Below, in pieces: positions 47,207-56,788 of a stretch of 64,000 nt of DNA. Where the stretch lies: contig OZ218956.1 of the NCBI GenBank assembly GCA_965112735.1, positions 1,240,001 to 1,304,000 of the forward strand. Direction: 5' to 3'. Each line of letters opens with the position of its first letter. Position 1 is the stretch's first letter. Position numbers and translations under genes: made by a program. Origin of the DNA: Phaeosaccion multiseriatum (lineage: Eukaryota > Ochrophyta, other classes). Under the pieces are notes generated by a model, which had not been told where the DNA came from, searched no databases, and saw only the letters and a program-made list of their open reading frames with translations.

Positions 47207-49942
47207 ATGGAGGGAAAGGCGGGCTTCTTTTCCGCAGGAGGAGGAGGCGGAGGAGGATTTTCTGGTGCTTTCAAGAGTCTGTGTGGAAATTTGGCCTCTG
47301 CCCCCTCCGGCTCTTTGCACCCTGTATACAAACACAACAGCTGCTTCAGAGCAGACAAAAGGGAGGTCCGTTTTGAGCGACGATTGGCGATTCCCTCTCC
47401 CCGTCTCTTTGGAGCGAAGGGCAATAAGGAAGAACGAAGTGCAGAACGACGGCAGCAAATAAAGTTGAGGAAAGAGATCCAGAGACTTGGAAATATGCGG
47501 GACTGGAGGGGGGTCGCGAGAGCGCTTGAAGGGGCGAACGCAGAGGGGGTTCAAATGAACGTCATTTTGTATAGCGCTGCCATTACTGCGGTGGGTAAGG
47601 CGGGGAGATGGAAGGGCGCGCTTGCGCTGCTCGACGAGGTGAAGGCAAGCGGCCTCCAACCCGATCTTATCACGTATAGCGCTGTGATATTTTCATGTGC
47701 CAAGGCAGCAGAGCACGAGAAGGTCCTTGCGCTGCTGACGGAGATGCAGAGGGAAGGGATTCAACCCGACGTGGTGACGTACGGTTCTGCGATTTCGGCT
47801 TGTGGCATGGCAGGAGAGCACAAGATGGCGCTTGACTTGGTGAAGGAGATGAGGAGGGGGGGGCTTAAACCCAATCAAAAAGCGTACACTTCTGCGATTG
47901 CTGCTTGTGCCAAAGCAGAACGGCACGAGACGGCGCTTGACTTGATGAAGGAGATGCGAAGGGACGGCCTTCAACCCAGGGAATTCTCGTACAACTCTGT
48001 GCTTTCGGCTTGTGGCAAGGCAGGGAAGTACATCAAGGCAATTGACTTACTGAGAGAGATGTGGAGAGACGGCCTCCAACCGAATGTCGTCGCGTACAGC
48101 TCTGCGATTAGTGCCTGTGCCAAGAAAGGGCAATACGAGAAAGCCCTTGACTTGCTGGAGGAGATGCGCAGGGAAGGCCTTCAACCCAATGATTTCTCGT
48201 ATAACTCTGCGATTGCTGCTTGTGCCAAGGTAGGCGAGCACGAGATGGCGCTTGACTTGTTGGAGGACATGCGAAGTGACGGCCTTCAACTCAATCAATT
48301 CTCGTACAGCTCTGCGCTTTCCGCTTGTGGGAAGGCAGGGCAGTACGAGAAGGCGCTTGCCATGCTGGGGGAGATGCGGAGAGAAGGGCTTCAACCCAAT
48401 GTCATCACGTACAGCTCTGCGATTAGTGCCTGTGCCAAGGCTGGGCAGTACGAGAAGGCGCTTGACTTGCTGGAGGAGATGCGGAGAGAAGGGCTTCACC
48501 CCAATGATTTCTCGTACAACTCTGCGATTGCTGCTTGTGGCAATGCAGGAGAGCACGTGAAAGCCCTTGATCTGCTAAAGGAGATGCGGAGGGAAGGCCT
48601 TCAACCCGATGCCATCACGTACAACTCTGCGATTGATGCGTGTGCCAATGCAGGAGAGCACGAAAAGGCCCTTGCATTGCTGAAGGAGATGAGAGAAGAA
48701 GGCATTGTACCCAATGACTTCTCGTACAACTCTGCAATTTCTGCTTGTGCCAAGGCAGGAAGGTACAAGAAGGCGGTGGATTTGCTGAAGGATATGCGGA
48801 GAGAAGGGCTTCAACCCAATGAGATCTCCTACAACTCTGCAATTTCTGCTTGTGGCAAGGCTTGGGCGTATGAAAAGGCGCTTGACTTGTTGAAGGAGAT
48901 GCGCACGGAGCGGCTTCAACCCAATGTCATCACGTACAACTCTGCGATTACTGCCTGTGGTAAGACGGGGCAGTACGAGAAGGCCCTTGACTTGCTGGAG
49001 GAGGTGCGAAGGGAAGGGCTCCGACCTAATGAAATCACGTACAGCTCTGCGATTGCTGCTTGTGGCAGTGCGGGAGAGTACAAGAAGGCGCTGGACTTGC
49101 TGGAGGAAATGCGGACAGAGGGCATTCAATCCAGTGAATTCTCGTACGGCTATGCGATTACTGCGTGTGGCAACGCAGGGCAGTATGAGAAGGCCCTTGA
49201 CTTGCTGGTGGAGATGCGAAGGGAAGGGCTTCAACCCAGTGTCGCTTCGTACCGACCCGCAATGCTTGTTTGTAGCAATGCAGGAGAGTACGAGAAGGCG
49301 CTGGACTTGCTGGAGCAAATGCGGAGGGAGGGCATTCAACTCAATAGCTTCTGGTACAATAGGGCGATTATTGCTTGCGCCAAGGCCGGAGAGTACGAGA
49401 AGGTGCTGTATTTGCTGGAGGCGATGCGGGGAGAGGGCATTCAGCCCGATGAAGTCTCGTACAGCTTTGCGGTTTCTACTGGCGCTGGCAATGCAAGAGA
49501 GCACGTGAAGGCGATGGACCTGTTGAAGGAGATGCGAAGGGATGGGCTTCAACCCAATATCATCGCGTACAATTGTGCTATCACTGCTTGTAGCAATGCA
49601 GGAGAGTACGAGAAGGCGCTGGACTTGCTGGAGCAGATGCGGAAAGAGGGCATTCAACCAGATCAATGGTCGTACAGCTCTGCGACTGATGCGTGTGCCA
49701 ATGCGTGGCAGCACGTAAAGGCGCTTGACTTGCTCGAGGAGATGCGAAGGGAAGGCCCTCGACCGAGTGAAATCTCGTACCTTTCTGCGATTGATGCTTG
49801 TGCCGAGGCCGGGGAGTACGAGAAGGCGCTGAACTTGGTGGAGGACATGTGCAGAGAAGGCCTTGACCCTCAGATCATTTCACACAGCACTGCGATTGCC
49901 GCGTGTGCCAAGGCACGAGAGCACGAGAAAGCGCTTCATTGA
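47207..49942 (+). CDS. P-class pentatricopeptide repeat protein 1, probable organelle RNA-binding factor
   Basis: An unspliced 911-codon frame from ATG at 47207. After an N-terminal region ([13 protein letters not shown], then basic), residues from about 108 to the end form an uninterrupted PPR array: 22 full 35-residue repeats plus partial ones at both ends, with consensus NVITYNSAIxACxKAGxYEK followed by ALDLLxEMRREGLQP. Such proteins bind single-stranded organellar RNA, one repeat per base, and affect stability, processing or translation. One repeat (around 49470-49500, VSTGAGNAREH) has one extra residue. The frame ends in KAREHEKALH where a CATT insertion shifts the array. A longer start at 46928 would add a Cys-Val run and was rejected. 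It lies 420 bp upstream of its paralog on the same strand. The N-terminal sequence does not let me choose between plastid and mitochondrion. Confidence 0.88.
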   Translation: MEGKAGFFSAGGGGGGGFSGAFKSLCGNLASAPSGSLHPVYKHNSCFRADKREVRFERRLAIPSPRLFGAKGNKEERSAERRQQIKLRKEIQRLGNMRDWRGVARALEGANAEGVQMNVILYSAAITAVGKAGRWKGALALLDEVKASGLQPDLITYSAVIFSCAKAAEHEKVLALLTEMQREGIQPDVVTYGSAISACGMAGEHKMALDLVKEMRRGGLKPNQKAYTSAIAACAKAERHETALDLMKEMRRDGLQPREFSYNSVLSACGKAGKYIKAIDLLREMWRDGLQPNVVAYSSAISACAKKGQYEKALDLLEEMRREGLQPNDFSYNSAIAACAKVGEHEMALDLLEDMRSDGLQLNQFSYSSALSACGKAGQYEKALAMLGEMRREGLQPNVITYSSAISACAKAGQYEKALDLLEEMRREGLHPNDFSYNSAIAACGNAGEHVKALDLLKEMRREGLQPDAITYNSAIDACANAGEHEKALALLKEMREEGIVPNDFSYNSAISACAKAGRYKKAVDLLKDMRREGLQPNEISYNSAISACGKAWAYEKALDLLKEMRTERLQPNVITYNSAITACGKTGQYEKALDLLEEVRREGLRPNEITYSSAIAACGSAGEYKKALDLLEEMRTEGIQSSEFSYGYAITACGNAGQYEKALDLLVEMRREGLQPSVASYRPAMLVCSNAGEYEKALDLLEQMRREGIQLNSFWYNRAIIACAKAGEYEKVLYLLEAMRGEGIQPDEVSYSFAVSTGAGNAREHVKAMDLLKEMRRDGLQPNIIAYNCAITACSNAGEYEKALDLLEQMRKEGIQPDQWSYSSATDACANAWQHVKALDLLEEMRREGPRPSEISYLSAIDACAEAGEYEKALNLVEDMCREGLDPQIISHSTAIAACAKAREHEKALH

Positions 49943-50045
49943 CTTGCTGAAGGGGGACAGACCTCGAACAAGTCCCAGCAATTCCCGCACAGCTCTGCGA
50001 GGAATCATCTTGGCAAGGTGGGACAGTAGGAGAGGCGGTAATTGA
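49939..50045 (+). pseudogene. Decayed PPR tail beyond the frameshift of PPR1
   Basis: After the TGA at 49940-49942 the next frame reads DLLKGDRPRTSPSNSRTALR, which still matches the PPR helix start DLLKEM. This is the continuation of the array after a 4-bp CATT insertion, now degenerate and ended by a stop at 50043-50045. Confidence 0.6.
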
Positions 50046-50362
50046 ATTACTGCTTGGATATTGGGCAAACGGGTGCCTTGGCTGGCTGTTTTGGGTTTTG
50101 GGTTTATGGGTTTTGGGAACTAGATTCACAAATGCTGACGGCGTCGTGCACCAAATGAGACACTTGCCTTTTTTGTTCCCCCAAATGCCACGTCTCAATC
50201 AAAAACACACACACACTCTCTCTCTCTCTCTCTCCCCTCCACTTCTCTCTTTGGAACTCTACAGCTACAGATCAGTGCTATTATTTGTCGGTGTTGGTTC
50301 ACGGCTGAGGCAGAGGAGTGGGGAACACATTTTTTAGTGAGAAAGAAAAGAAGGATTTCCGC
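49943..50362 (+). other. Spacer between the two PPR genes
   Basis: 420 bp with the decayed PPR tail at its start, an A/T-richer centre, and a CT run at 50217-50235. It should contain the promoter of the second PPR gene. No other coding signal. Confidence 0.45.
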
Positions 50363-52567
50363 ATGGTGGGTTTCATTTCCGCAGGAGGGGGAGGAGGTGG
50401 ATATGGTGCTTTCACAAGCTCGTGGGGAAGATGGGCCTCTGCTCCCTCCAGCCCTTCACCTGCGCACTCTATTGGAGAAACAAGAGGTGGATATGGTGCT
50501 TCCACAAGCTCGTGGGGAAGATGGGCCTCTGCTCCCTCCAGCCCTTCACCTGCGCACTCCATTGGAGAAACAAGAAGACAGAGGGCAGTTCCTTTTGAGC
50601 GACGGTCATCACCGACTTCCTCGTTCCGTCTCCTCGGTGTAATGGGTAATATGGGAGGGACACATCAGGGAAGGTATAGGCGGCGAGGCCGTGGAGGGGC
50701 AGTAAGACACAAGCAAATAGAGTTGACCAGAGAAATCCAGAGACTGGGGAATACGCGCGACTGGAAGGGGGTTGCAAGAGCGCTTCTGGAGGCGAAAGCA
50801 AGGGGGCTTCAGATGAATATCATTATCTTTAACGTTGCCATTACTGCGGTGGGTAAGGCGGGGAGATGGAAGGGCGCGCTTGCCCTACTCAATGAGGTCA
50901 AGGCCAGCGGCCACAGCCCCGATGTAATCACTTACAGCTCGGCGATTTCCGCTTGTGGCAAGGCAGGGCACCACGAAAAAGCGCTGGACTTGCTGAAGGA
51001 GATGCGGAGGGAAGGACTGCAACCCAATGTCATCTCGTATGGCTCTGCGATTACTGCCTGTGGCAAGACGGGGCAGTACGAGAAGGCCCTTGACTTGCTG
51101 GAGGAGATGAGGAGGGAACGGCTTCAACCCAATGAATTCTCGTACAACTCTGCGATTACGGCTTGTGCCAAGGCAGGAGAGTACGAAACGGCCCTCGACT
51201 TGCTGGAGGAGATGCGGAGCGAAGGGATTCATCCCAATGTCATAACATACAGCTCTGCGATTTCCGCGTGTGCCAAGGCGGGAGAGCACGAGAAGGCACT
51301 GGACTTGCTGAAGGAGATGCGGAGGGAAGGGCTTGAACCCAACGAAATCTCTTACAACTCTGCAATTTCTGCTTGTGCCAAGGCAGGAGAGTACGAGAAG
51401 GCGCTTGACTTGCTGAAGGAGATGCGGAGGGAAGACCTTCAACCCAATGAGTTCTCGTATAACTCTGCGATTGTCGCTTGTGGCGAGGCAGGAGTGCACG
51501 AGAAGGCGCTTGACTTGCTGCAGGAGATGTGCAGGGAAGGACTTCAACCCGACGTCATCACGTACAGCTCTGCGATTTCTGCTTGTGGCAAAGCAGGAGA
51601 GTACGAGAAGGCGCTTGACTTGCTGAAAGAGATGCGGACGGAAGGGCTTCAACCCAATGAATTCTCGTATAACTCTGCGATTGATGCTTGTGGCGAGGTA
51701 GGGGAGTACGAGAAGGCGCTGGATTTACTGCAGGAGATGCGCAGGGAAGGTCTTCAACCCAATGTCATCACGTACAGCTCTGCGATTGGAGCTTGTGGAA
51801 ATGCGGCAGAGCACGAGAAGGCGCTTGAATTGCTGGAGAAGATGAGGCGGGAAGGGCTTGAACCCAATGTCATCACGTACAACTGTGCGATTGATGCTTG
51901 TGGCGAGGCAGGGCAGCACGAGAAGGCCCTTGACTTGCTGAAGGAGATGCGCAGGGAAAGGCTTCAACCCAATGTGATCACGTACAGCTCCGCGATTACT
52001 GCTTGTGGCAAAGCAGGAGAGTACGAGAAGGCGCTTGACTTGCTGGAAGAGATGCGAGAGGAAGGCCTTCAACCCAATGAATTCTCGTATAACTCTGCGA
52101 TTGATGCGTGTGGTGAGGCAGGGGAGTACGAAATGGCGCTGGATTTGCTGCAGGAGATGCGCAGGGAAGGGCTTCAACCCAATGATTTTTCCTTCAATTC
52201 TGGGATTGCTGCTTGTGCCAAGGCAGGAGAGGGCGAGAAGGCGCTGGACTTGCTGGAGGAGATGCGGAGAGAGGGCATTCAACCCGACATTATCACATAC
52301 AACTCTGCGATTGATGCGTGTGCCAAGGCATGGCAGCACGTCAAGGCGCTGGACTTGCTGAAGGAGATGCGCAGGGCAGGCCTTCAACCCCGTGAGGTGT
52401 CCTACAACTCTGCGATTGCTGCTTGTGCCGAGGCAGGGGAGTACGATACTGCGGTTGACTTGCTGGAGGACATGCGCAGAGACGGGCTTCAACCTCCGGA
52501 CACCTCACACAGCACTGCCATTACGGCGTGTGCCAAGGCACGAGAGCACGAGAAGGCACTTCATTGA
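50363..52567 (+). CDS. P-class pentatricopeptide repeat protein 2, tandem paralog of PPR1
   Basis: An unspliced 734-codon frame (an ATG at 50318 would add 15 residues). The N-terminus MVGFISAGGGGGGYGAFTSS matches PPR1 in design, and a 90-bp segment (50396-50485) is duplicated in tandem (50486-50575), giving WGRWASAPSSPSPAHSIGET twice. A basic stretch precedes a PPR array of 16 full 35-residue repeats plus partial ends. The first full repeat shares TAVGKAGRWKGALALL with PPR1, so the arrays are anchored identically and differ in number of internal repeats. The end KAREHEKALH and stop context are also shared. It probably binds a shorter organellar RNA target than PPR1. Homogeneous repeats at DNA level suggest recent expansion or gene conversion. 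Confidence 0.88.
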   Translation: MVGFISAGGGGGGYGAFTSSWGRWASAPSSPSPAHSIGETRGGYGASTSSWGRWASAPSSPSPAHSIGETRRQRAVPFERRSSPTSSFRLLGVMGNMGGTHQGRYRRRGRGGAVRHKQIELTREIQRLGNTRDWKGVARALLEAKARGLQMNIIIFNVAITAVGKAGRWKGALALLNEVKASGHSPDVITYSSAISACGKAGHHEKALDLLKEMRREGLQPNVISYGSAITACGKTGQYEKALDLLEEMRRERLQPNEFSYNSAITACAKAGEYETALDLLEEMRSEGIHPNVITYSSAISACAKAGEHEKALDLLKEMRREGLEPNEISYNSAISACAKAGEYEKALDLLKEMRREDLQPNEFSYNSAIVACGEAGVHEKALDLLQEMCREGLQPDVITYSSAISACGKAGEYEKALDLLKEMRTEGLQPNEFSYNSAIDACGEVGEYEKALDLLQEMRREGLQPNVITYSSAIGACGNAAEHEKALELLEKMRREGLEPNVITYNCAIDACGEAGQHEKALDLLKEMRRERLQPNVITYSSAITACGKAGEYEKALDLLEEMREEGLQPNEFSYNSAIDACGEAGEYEMALDLLQEMRREGLQPNDFSFNSGIAACAKAGEGEKALDLLEEMRREGIQPDIITYNSAIDACAKAWQHVKALDLLKEMRRAGLQPREVSYNSAIAACAEAGEYDTAVDLLEDMRRDGLQPPDTSHSTAITACAKAREHEKALH
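50396..50575 (+). repeat. Two tandem 90-bp copies in the PPR2 N-terminal coding region
   Basis: GGTGGATATGGTGCTT starts at 50396 and recurs at 50486; the copies differ at only a few bases and keep the frame. Confidence 0.9.
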
Positions 52568-53301
52568 CTTGCGCCCACCACTTTGGGTAGGTAGTTAGTG
52601 AGGAGGCAGCAGCAGGCCTGGCAGCGGTAGAACGATGGCTGATACGCAGAGGCCATGCCACAGGGACTTGAGGAGGAGGGGCAAGGAGGGAGGGAGGGGG
52701 GCGGGGGGAATGATGGACTCACGCACCGGCAGACGGGCAGACAGGCAGACACTCGGAGTGGGCCGGGGCGTGTGCTTTTGAAAATGAATGAAGTAGCACA
52801 GGTGTGTAAGTACAACTATCGCTACACGTGTTGGCCAACGGTCATCTCGTAGTGACGTATATACTGTAAGTAATTCAACTCAAATTGTTTCGTTTATACA
52901 TGAATTAAAACAAAAACAACGATATTCCTTCTTTGCTCCTATGTACTAAAGCAGGGGCGGCCTACGCTGGCAGCAGTGGAAGCGAAAGCGGCGCCACAGA
53001 AGACCACTCACTGCGTATCCTGTCTCTTCTAAAAGCGTCTCTCCCTCCTCTCTCCCTCGCTCTCTCCCTCCCTCCCTCCCTCCCTCCGCCCTCTCCCTCT
53101 CTCTCCCTCTCTCTCCCCCTCTCTCTCTCTCTCCCTCCCTCCCTCCCCCCCTCTCTCTTCCCCTCCGCCCCGCTCCCTCTACCTCTTTCGTGTCAGTAGC
53201 CTCAGCCCTCTACCTCTTTCCTGTCAGTAACCTCAGCCGCTACCAGTCGTCCGCTCGGTCGACGCGTGTGTAAACAGTAACCCTCAAAAGTCAGTCAGTC
53301 A

Positions 53302-53339
<38 letters not shown>

Positions 53340-53447
53340 CAGGCAGCCAGGCAGGCCGGCCCGGCCTGTCCTCCCAGCAGCCACCAACGAGAGCGAGTCT
53401 TGTGAGTCCTGTACAACCAACTCATTCATCATCAGCCAGGTCGAGCC
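52568..53447. other. Convergent intergenic region
   Basis: 880 bp between PPR2 (+) and the DNA-PKcs gene (-). It contains A/T-rich sequence at 52855-52930 (probable PPR2 3' end), a CTCC/CT tract at 53040-53165, a duplicated CCTCTACCTCTTT...GTCAGTA block (53176-53231), and a GTCA/GCCA tetranucleotide array (53290-53355). No coding signal. Confidence 0.45.
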
Positions 53448-54787
53448 TCAGACCCAGAGGGCCAGTCCTATCCAGTGGCGGCCGAGCACATTCGGATCAG
53501 TGGCAAGGTCAATGAGGCACTCCACTTGCTCAGCCGCGGAGAGGGGCCTGGTGGTGAAGTCCGCCTTGGCTCGCACGTTGCCCCACTCCTCCTTGCCCTC
53601 CACGATTTCCCTCAGCTTGGGGTGGCTCCGATACAGCTTGCACTGATTGCGTCGAGGTAGGGGAGGGTAGAGGCATATGGGTAGAGTAGAGGTATATAGG
53701 GAAGAGAAGTGGCATATGGGTAGAGTAGAGGCATAAGGGTAGGGTAGGGTAGGGTAGGGTAGGTAGCGAAGGGGAAGGGGGGGGGGGAGGCAGCAATGGG
53801 TGAGAAGGGTGGAGATGCCCAGCACCAGGGGGGGGGGCAAGCCAAGATTCAAACCATCCACAGGGTACGTTTCTGTAAAGGGGAGTGGAGGAGAGGGAGA
53901 GGGCTGAGCGAGTGTTTCTGTGAAGGAGAGTGGAGGAGAGGGAGAGGGGAGAGCGAGTGTTTCTGTGAAGGGGAGTGGAGGAGAGGGAGAGGGGAGAACG
54001 AGTGTTTCTGTGAAGGGGGGTGGAGGAGAGGGAGAGGGGAGAACGAGTGTTTCTGTAAAGGGGAGTGGAGGAGAGGGAGAGGGGAGAGCTAGTGTTTTTG
54101 TAAAGGGGGGTGGAGGAGAGGGAGAGGGGAGAACGAGTGTTTCTGTAAAGGGGAGTAGAGGAGAGGGAAAGAGGAGAGGGAGTGTTTCTGTGAAGGGGAG
54201 TGGAGGAGAGGGAGAGGGCTGAGCGAGTGTTTCTGTGAAGGGGAGTGGAGGAGAGGGAGAGGGGAGAGCGAGTGTTTCTGTGAAGGGGAGTGGAGGAGAG
54301 GGAGAGGGGAGAGCGAGTGGTTCTGTGAAGGGGAGTGGAGGAGAGGGAAAGAGGAGAGGGAGTGTTTCTGTGAAGGGGGGTGGAGGAGAGGGAGAGGGCT
54401 GAGCGAGTGTTTTTTAAAGGGGAGTAGAGGAGAGGGAGAGGAAAGAGCGTATTTCTGTAAAGGGGGGTGGAGGAGAGGGAGAGTGGAGAGCGAGTGTTTC
54501 TGTAAAGGGGGGGTTAAAGCGAAAAGATGTACGTACCGCTCGGTTCTGCTCCATGTCGTTCAAAACAATACCCACGGGATTGTGTCCTGCGTACTTGGCC
54601 CGCGCGTTGGTGATCTTCCTGAGCACCTCTGCATCCACCTCACGCGGTGCAATCACATCTTCCTCCTCCTTCTCCTCCTCCTCCTCCTCCTCCTCCTCCC
54701 CCTCCTCCCCCTCCTCCTCCTCCTCCTCGCCCCCCTCCTCGTCTGTTCGCTTTCTCTTCTTAGACGCTCTCCCTCCAGCCCCTGTCT

Positions 54788-54824
<37 letters not shown>

Positions 54825-56731
54825 CTCCTTTGCCTGAGAAGGGAGAACATACAACAAAGTTTCGGCAGAGTGGGGGGGAGAGTGTGAGGCGTAGCACAGA
54901 GAGAAAAAATGGAAGGGGCATCTTCCTTCCTTCCTTCCTTCCTTAGAGAGAAAAAATGGAAGGGGCATCTTCCTTCCTTCCTTCTTTCCTTCCTGCCTTC
55001 CTTCCGTCCTTCCATCCACTGTGGGGCTCGTCCTCTGGTACTTCTTTCTCTCACCCTCACCCACACACGCACCCACCCACCCTCCACACAGACAGACAGA
55101 CAGACCGACAGACACCCACCCACCCTCCCACTCACCAGCACATCCATCCACCCATTCACCTACACACACTCCCTCTCACCCACTACACACACGCACACGC
55201 ACACGCACACGCACACACACAACCCCCCCGCTGACCTTGTCCTTGTCGGCCCTCTGTTGCCTCCCCTTGGCGCCGCTGACCCAATCCAAGATGGGCTCAT
55301 GCAAGAACACATCCATTGTGTTGCAGAGCACCTCTCGGGAGGCGCGCAAGGCCGTGAGAGTGCTGGCCATGTGGTGCTGAAGGAGTCCCAGAGTGTCCAG
55401 AGGCTGCAGGAGGGCCGTGAACTGGAAGGGGGGAGGGGGGAGGGGGGAGGCAGGGAGGGAGGGAGGAAGGAAGGGGGAGGGAGGAAGGGAGAGAGGGAGG
55501 CAGGGGGGAGGGAGGGAGAAGGGAGGCGTGGGTGAAGGGAGGGGAGGGGAGGGGGGAGGGGGAGGGGGGGAGGGGGGGGGAGGGAGGGAGGGAGGGAGGA
55601 GGAGCGAGCCTTGTTTTCAAATATGCATGTGCACACCACCACACACTCTCTCTTCTCTCTCTCTGTCACACAATGCACACACACGCACACACACGCGCAC
55701 ACACACGCGCACACACACGCACACACACACACACGCACACACACACGCACACACACACGCACACACACATACACACACACACACACATACACGCACACAT
55801 GCACACGGCATTGGCAGCACTACACACAGCACGGCAGAGCACAGCACAGCTTAGGCACAGGCCATTGTCACTCTCCCAACACGCACGCACGCACGCACGC
55901 ACGCACGTACGCGCCCACTTAAGATACCTATATACGATGCCATGCCATACCATACATGTACCTTGTACCTGCTTTGTGAGGCGGAAGGGGATGATCTCCG
56001 GTACGGGCAGAAGGGACGTCGCGTGTCCGAAGGCGGCCCCCCAATCGATGCCCACCACCTTCGGGGAGGCGGCAGGGAGGCGGTGGGAAAGGGAGGGAGG
56101 TGGGGGAGGCAGGAAAGGGAGGGAGGTGGGGGAGGCAGGAAAGGGAGGGAGGTGGGGGAGGCAGGAAAGAGAGGGAGGTGGGGGAGGCAGGAAAGAGAGG
56201 GGAGTGAGGTGAGGCGAGGGGGGCGACGGAAGCGACAAAGGGAAGGGAGAGAGGGAAGGAGGGCTGCAGAGCTCCATGTCATTCAACGCACACAAAAGGC
56301 GTCAAGACAAGTCGGTCTCTCTCACCTCGCCCGAGCCGCAGTCCAGGAGGAAGTTATCGAGGTGTCTGTCTCCGATACCCGTGAGGTAGGAGGCGATGGT
56401 CAGCACGGACAGAGACTTGGCGAACTTGTCCCGCAGCGTCAGGAAGGCTTCCGGGCTAGGCGCCATATCCTTTGGTCCGGGGGGGGGGGGGCAGCACAGA
56501 GCAAAGAGGGGAGAGGCCGGACCGACGGGGGAGGGTCGAGAGAAGGACCGAGGGAAGCCGAGAGACAAGGGGCAAGGGGCAGGGGCAGGCAGGAAGTAGA
56601 GAAGCAGCAGCAGAGCAGCAGCAGCAGCAGTTGGTGATACATCAACTTTGGGAGCGAGGGGTGATGACTACGGACTCGGCTCTGTTACGCACAGCGAAGC
56701 AGAACAAAGCCCCAAACGGAGCAAAAGACCC

Positions 56732-56788
<57 letters not shown>

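Noticed and set aside
48047-49714. Long minus-strand frames opposite the PPR genes
   Set aside because: Antisense shadows of the homogeneous PPR repeats with no independent coding signature.
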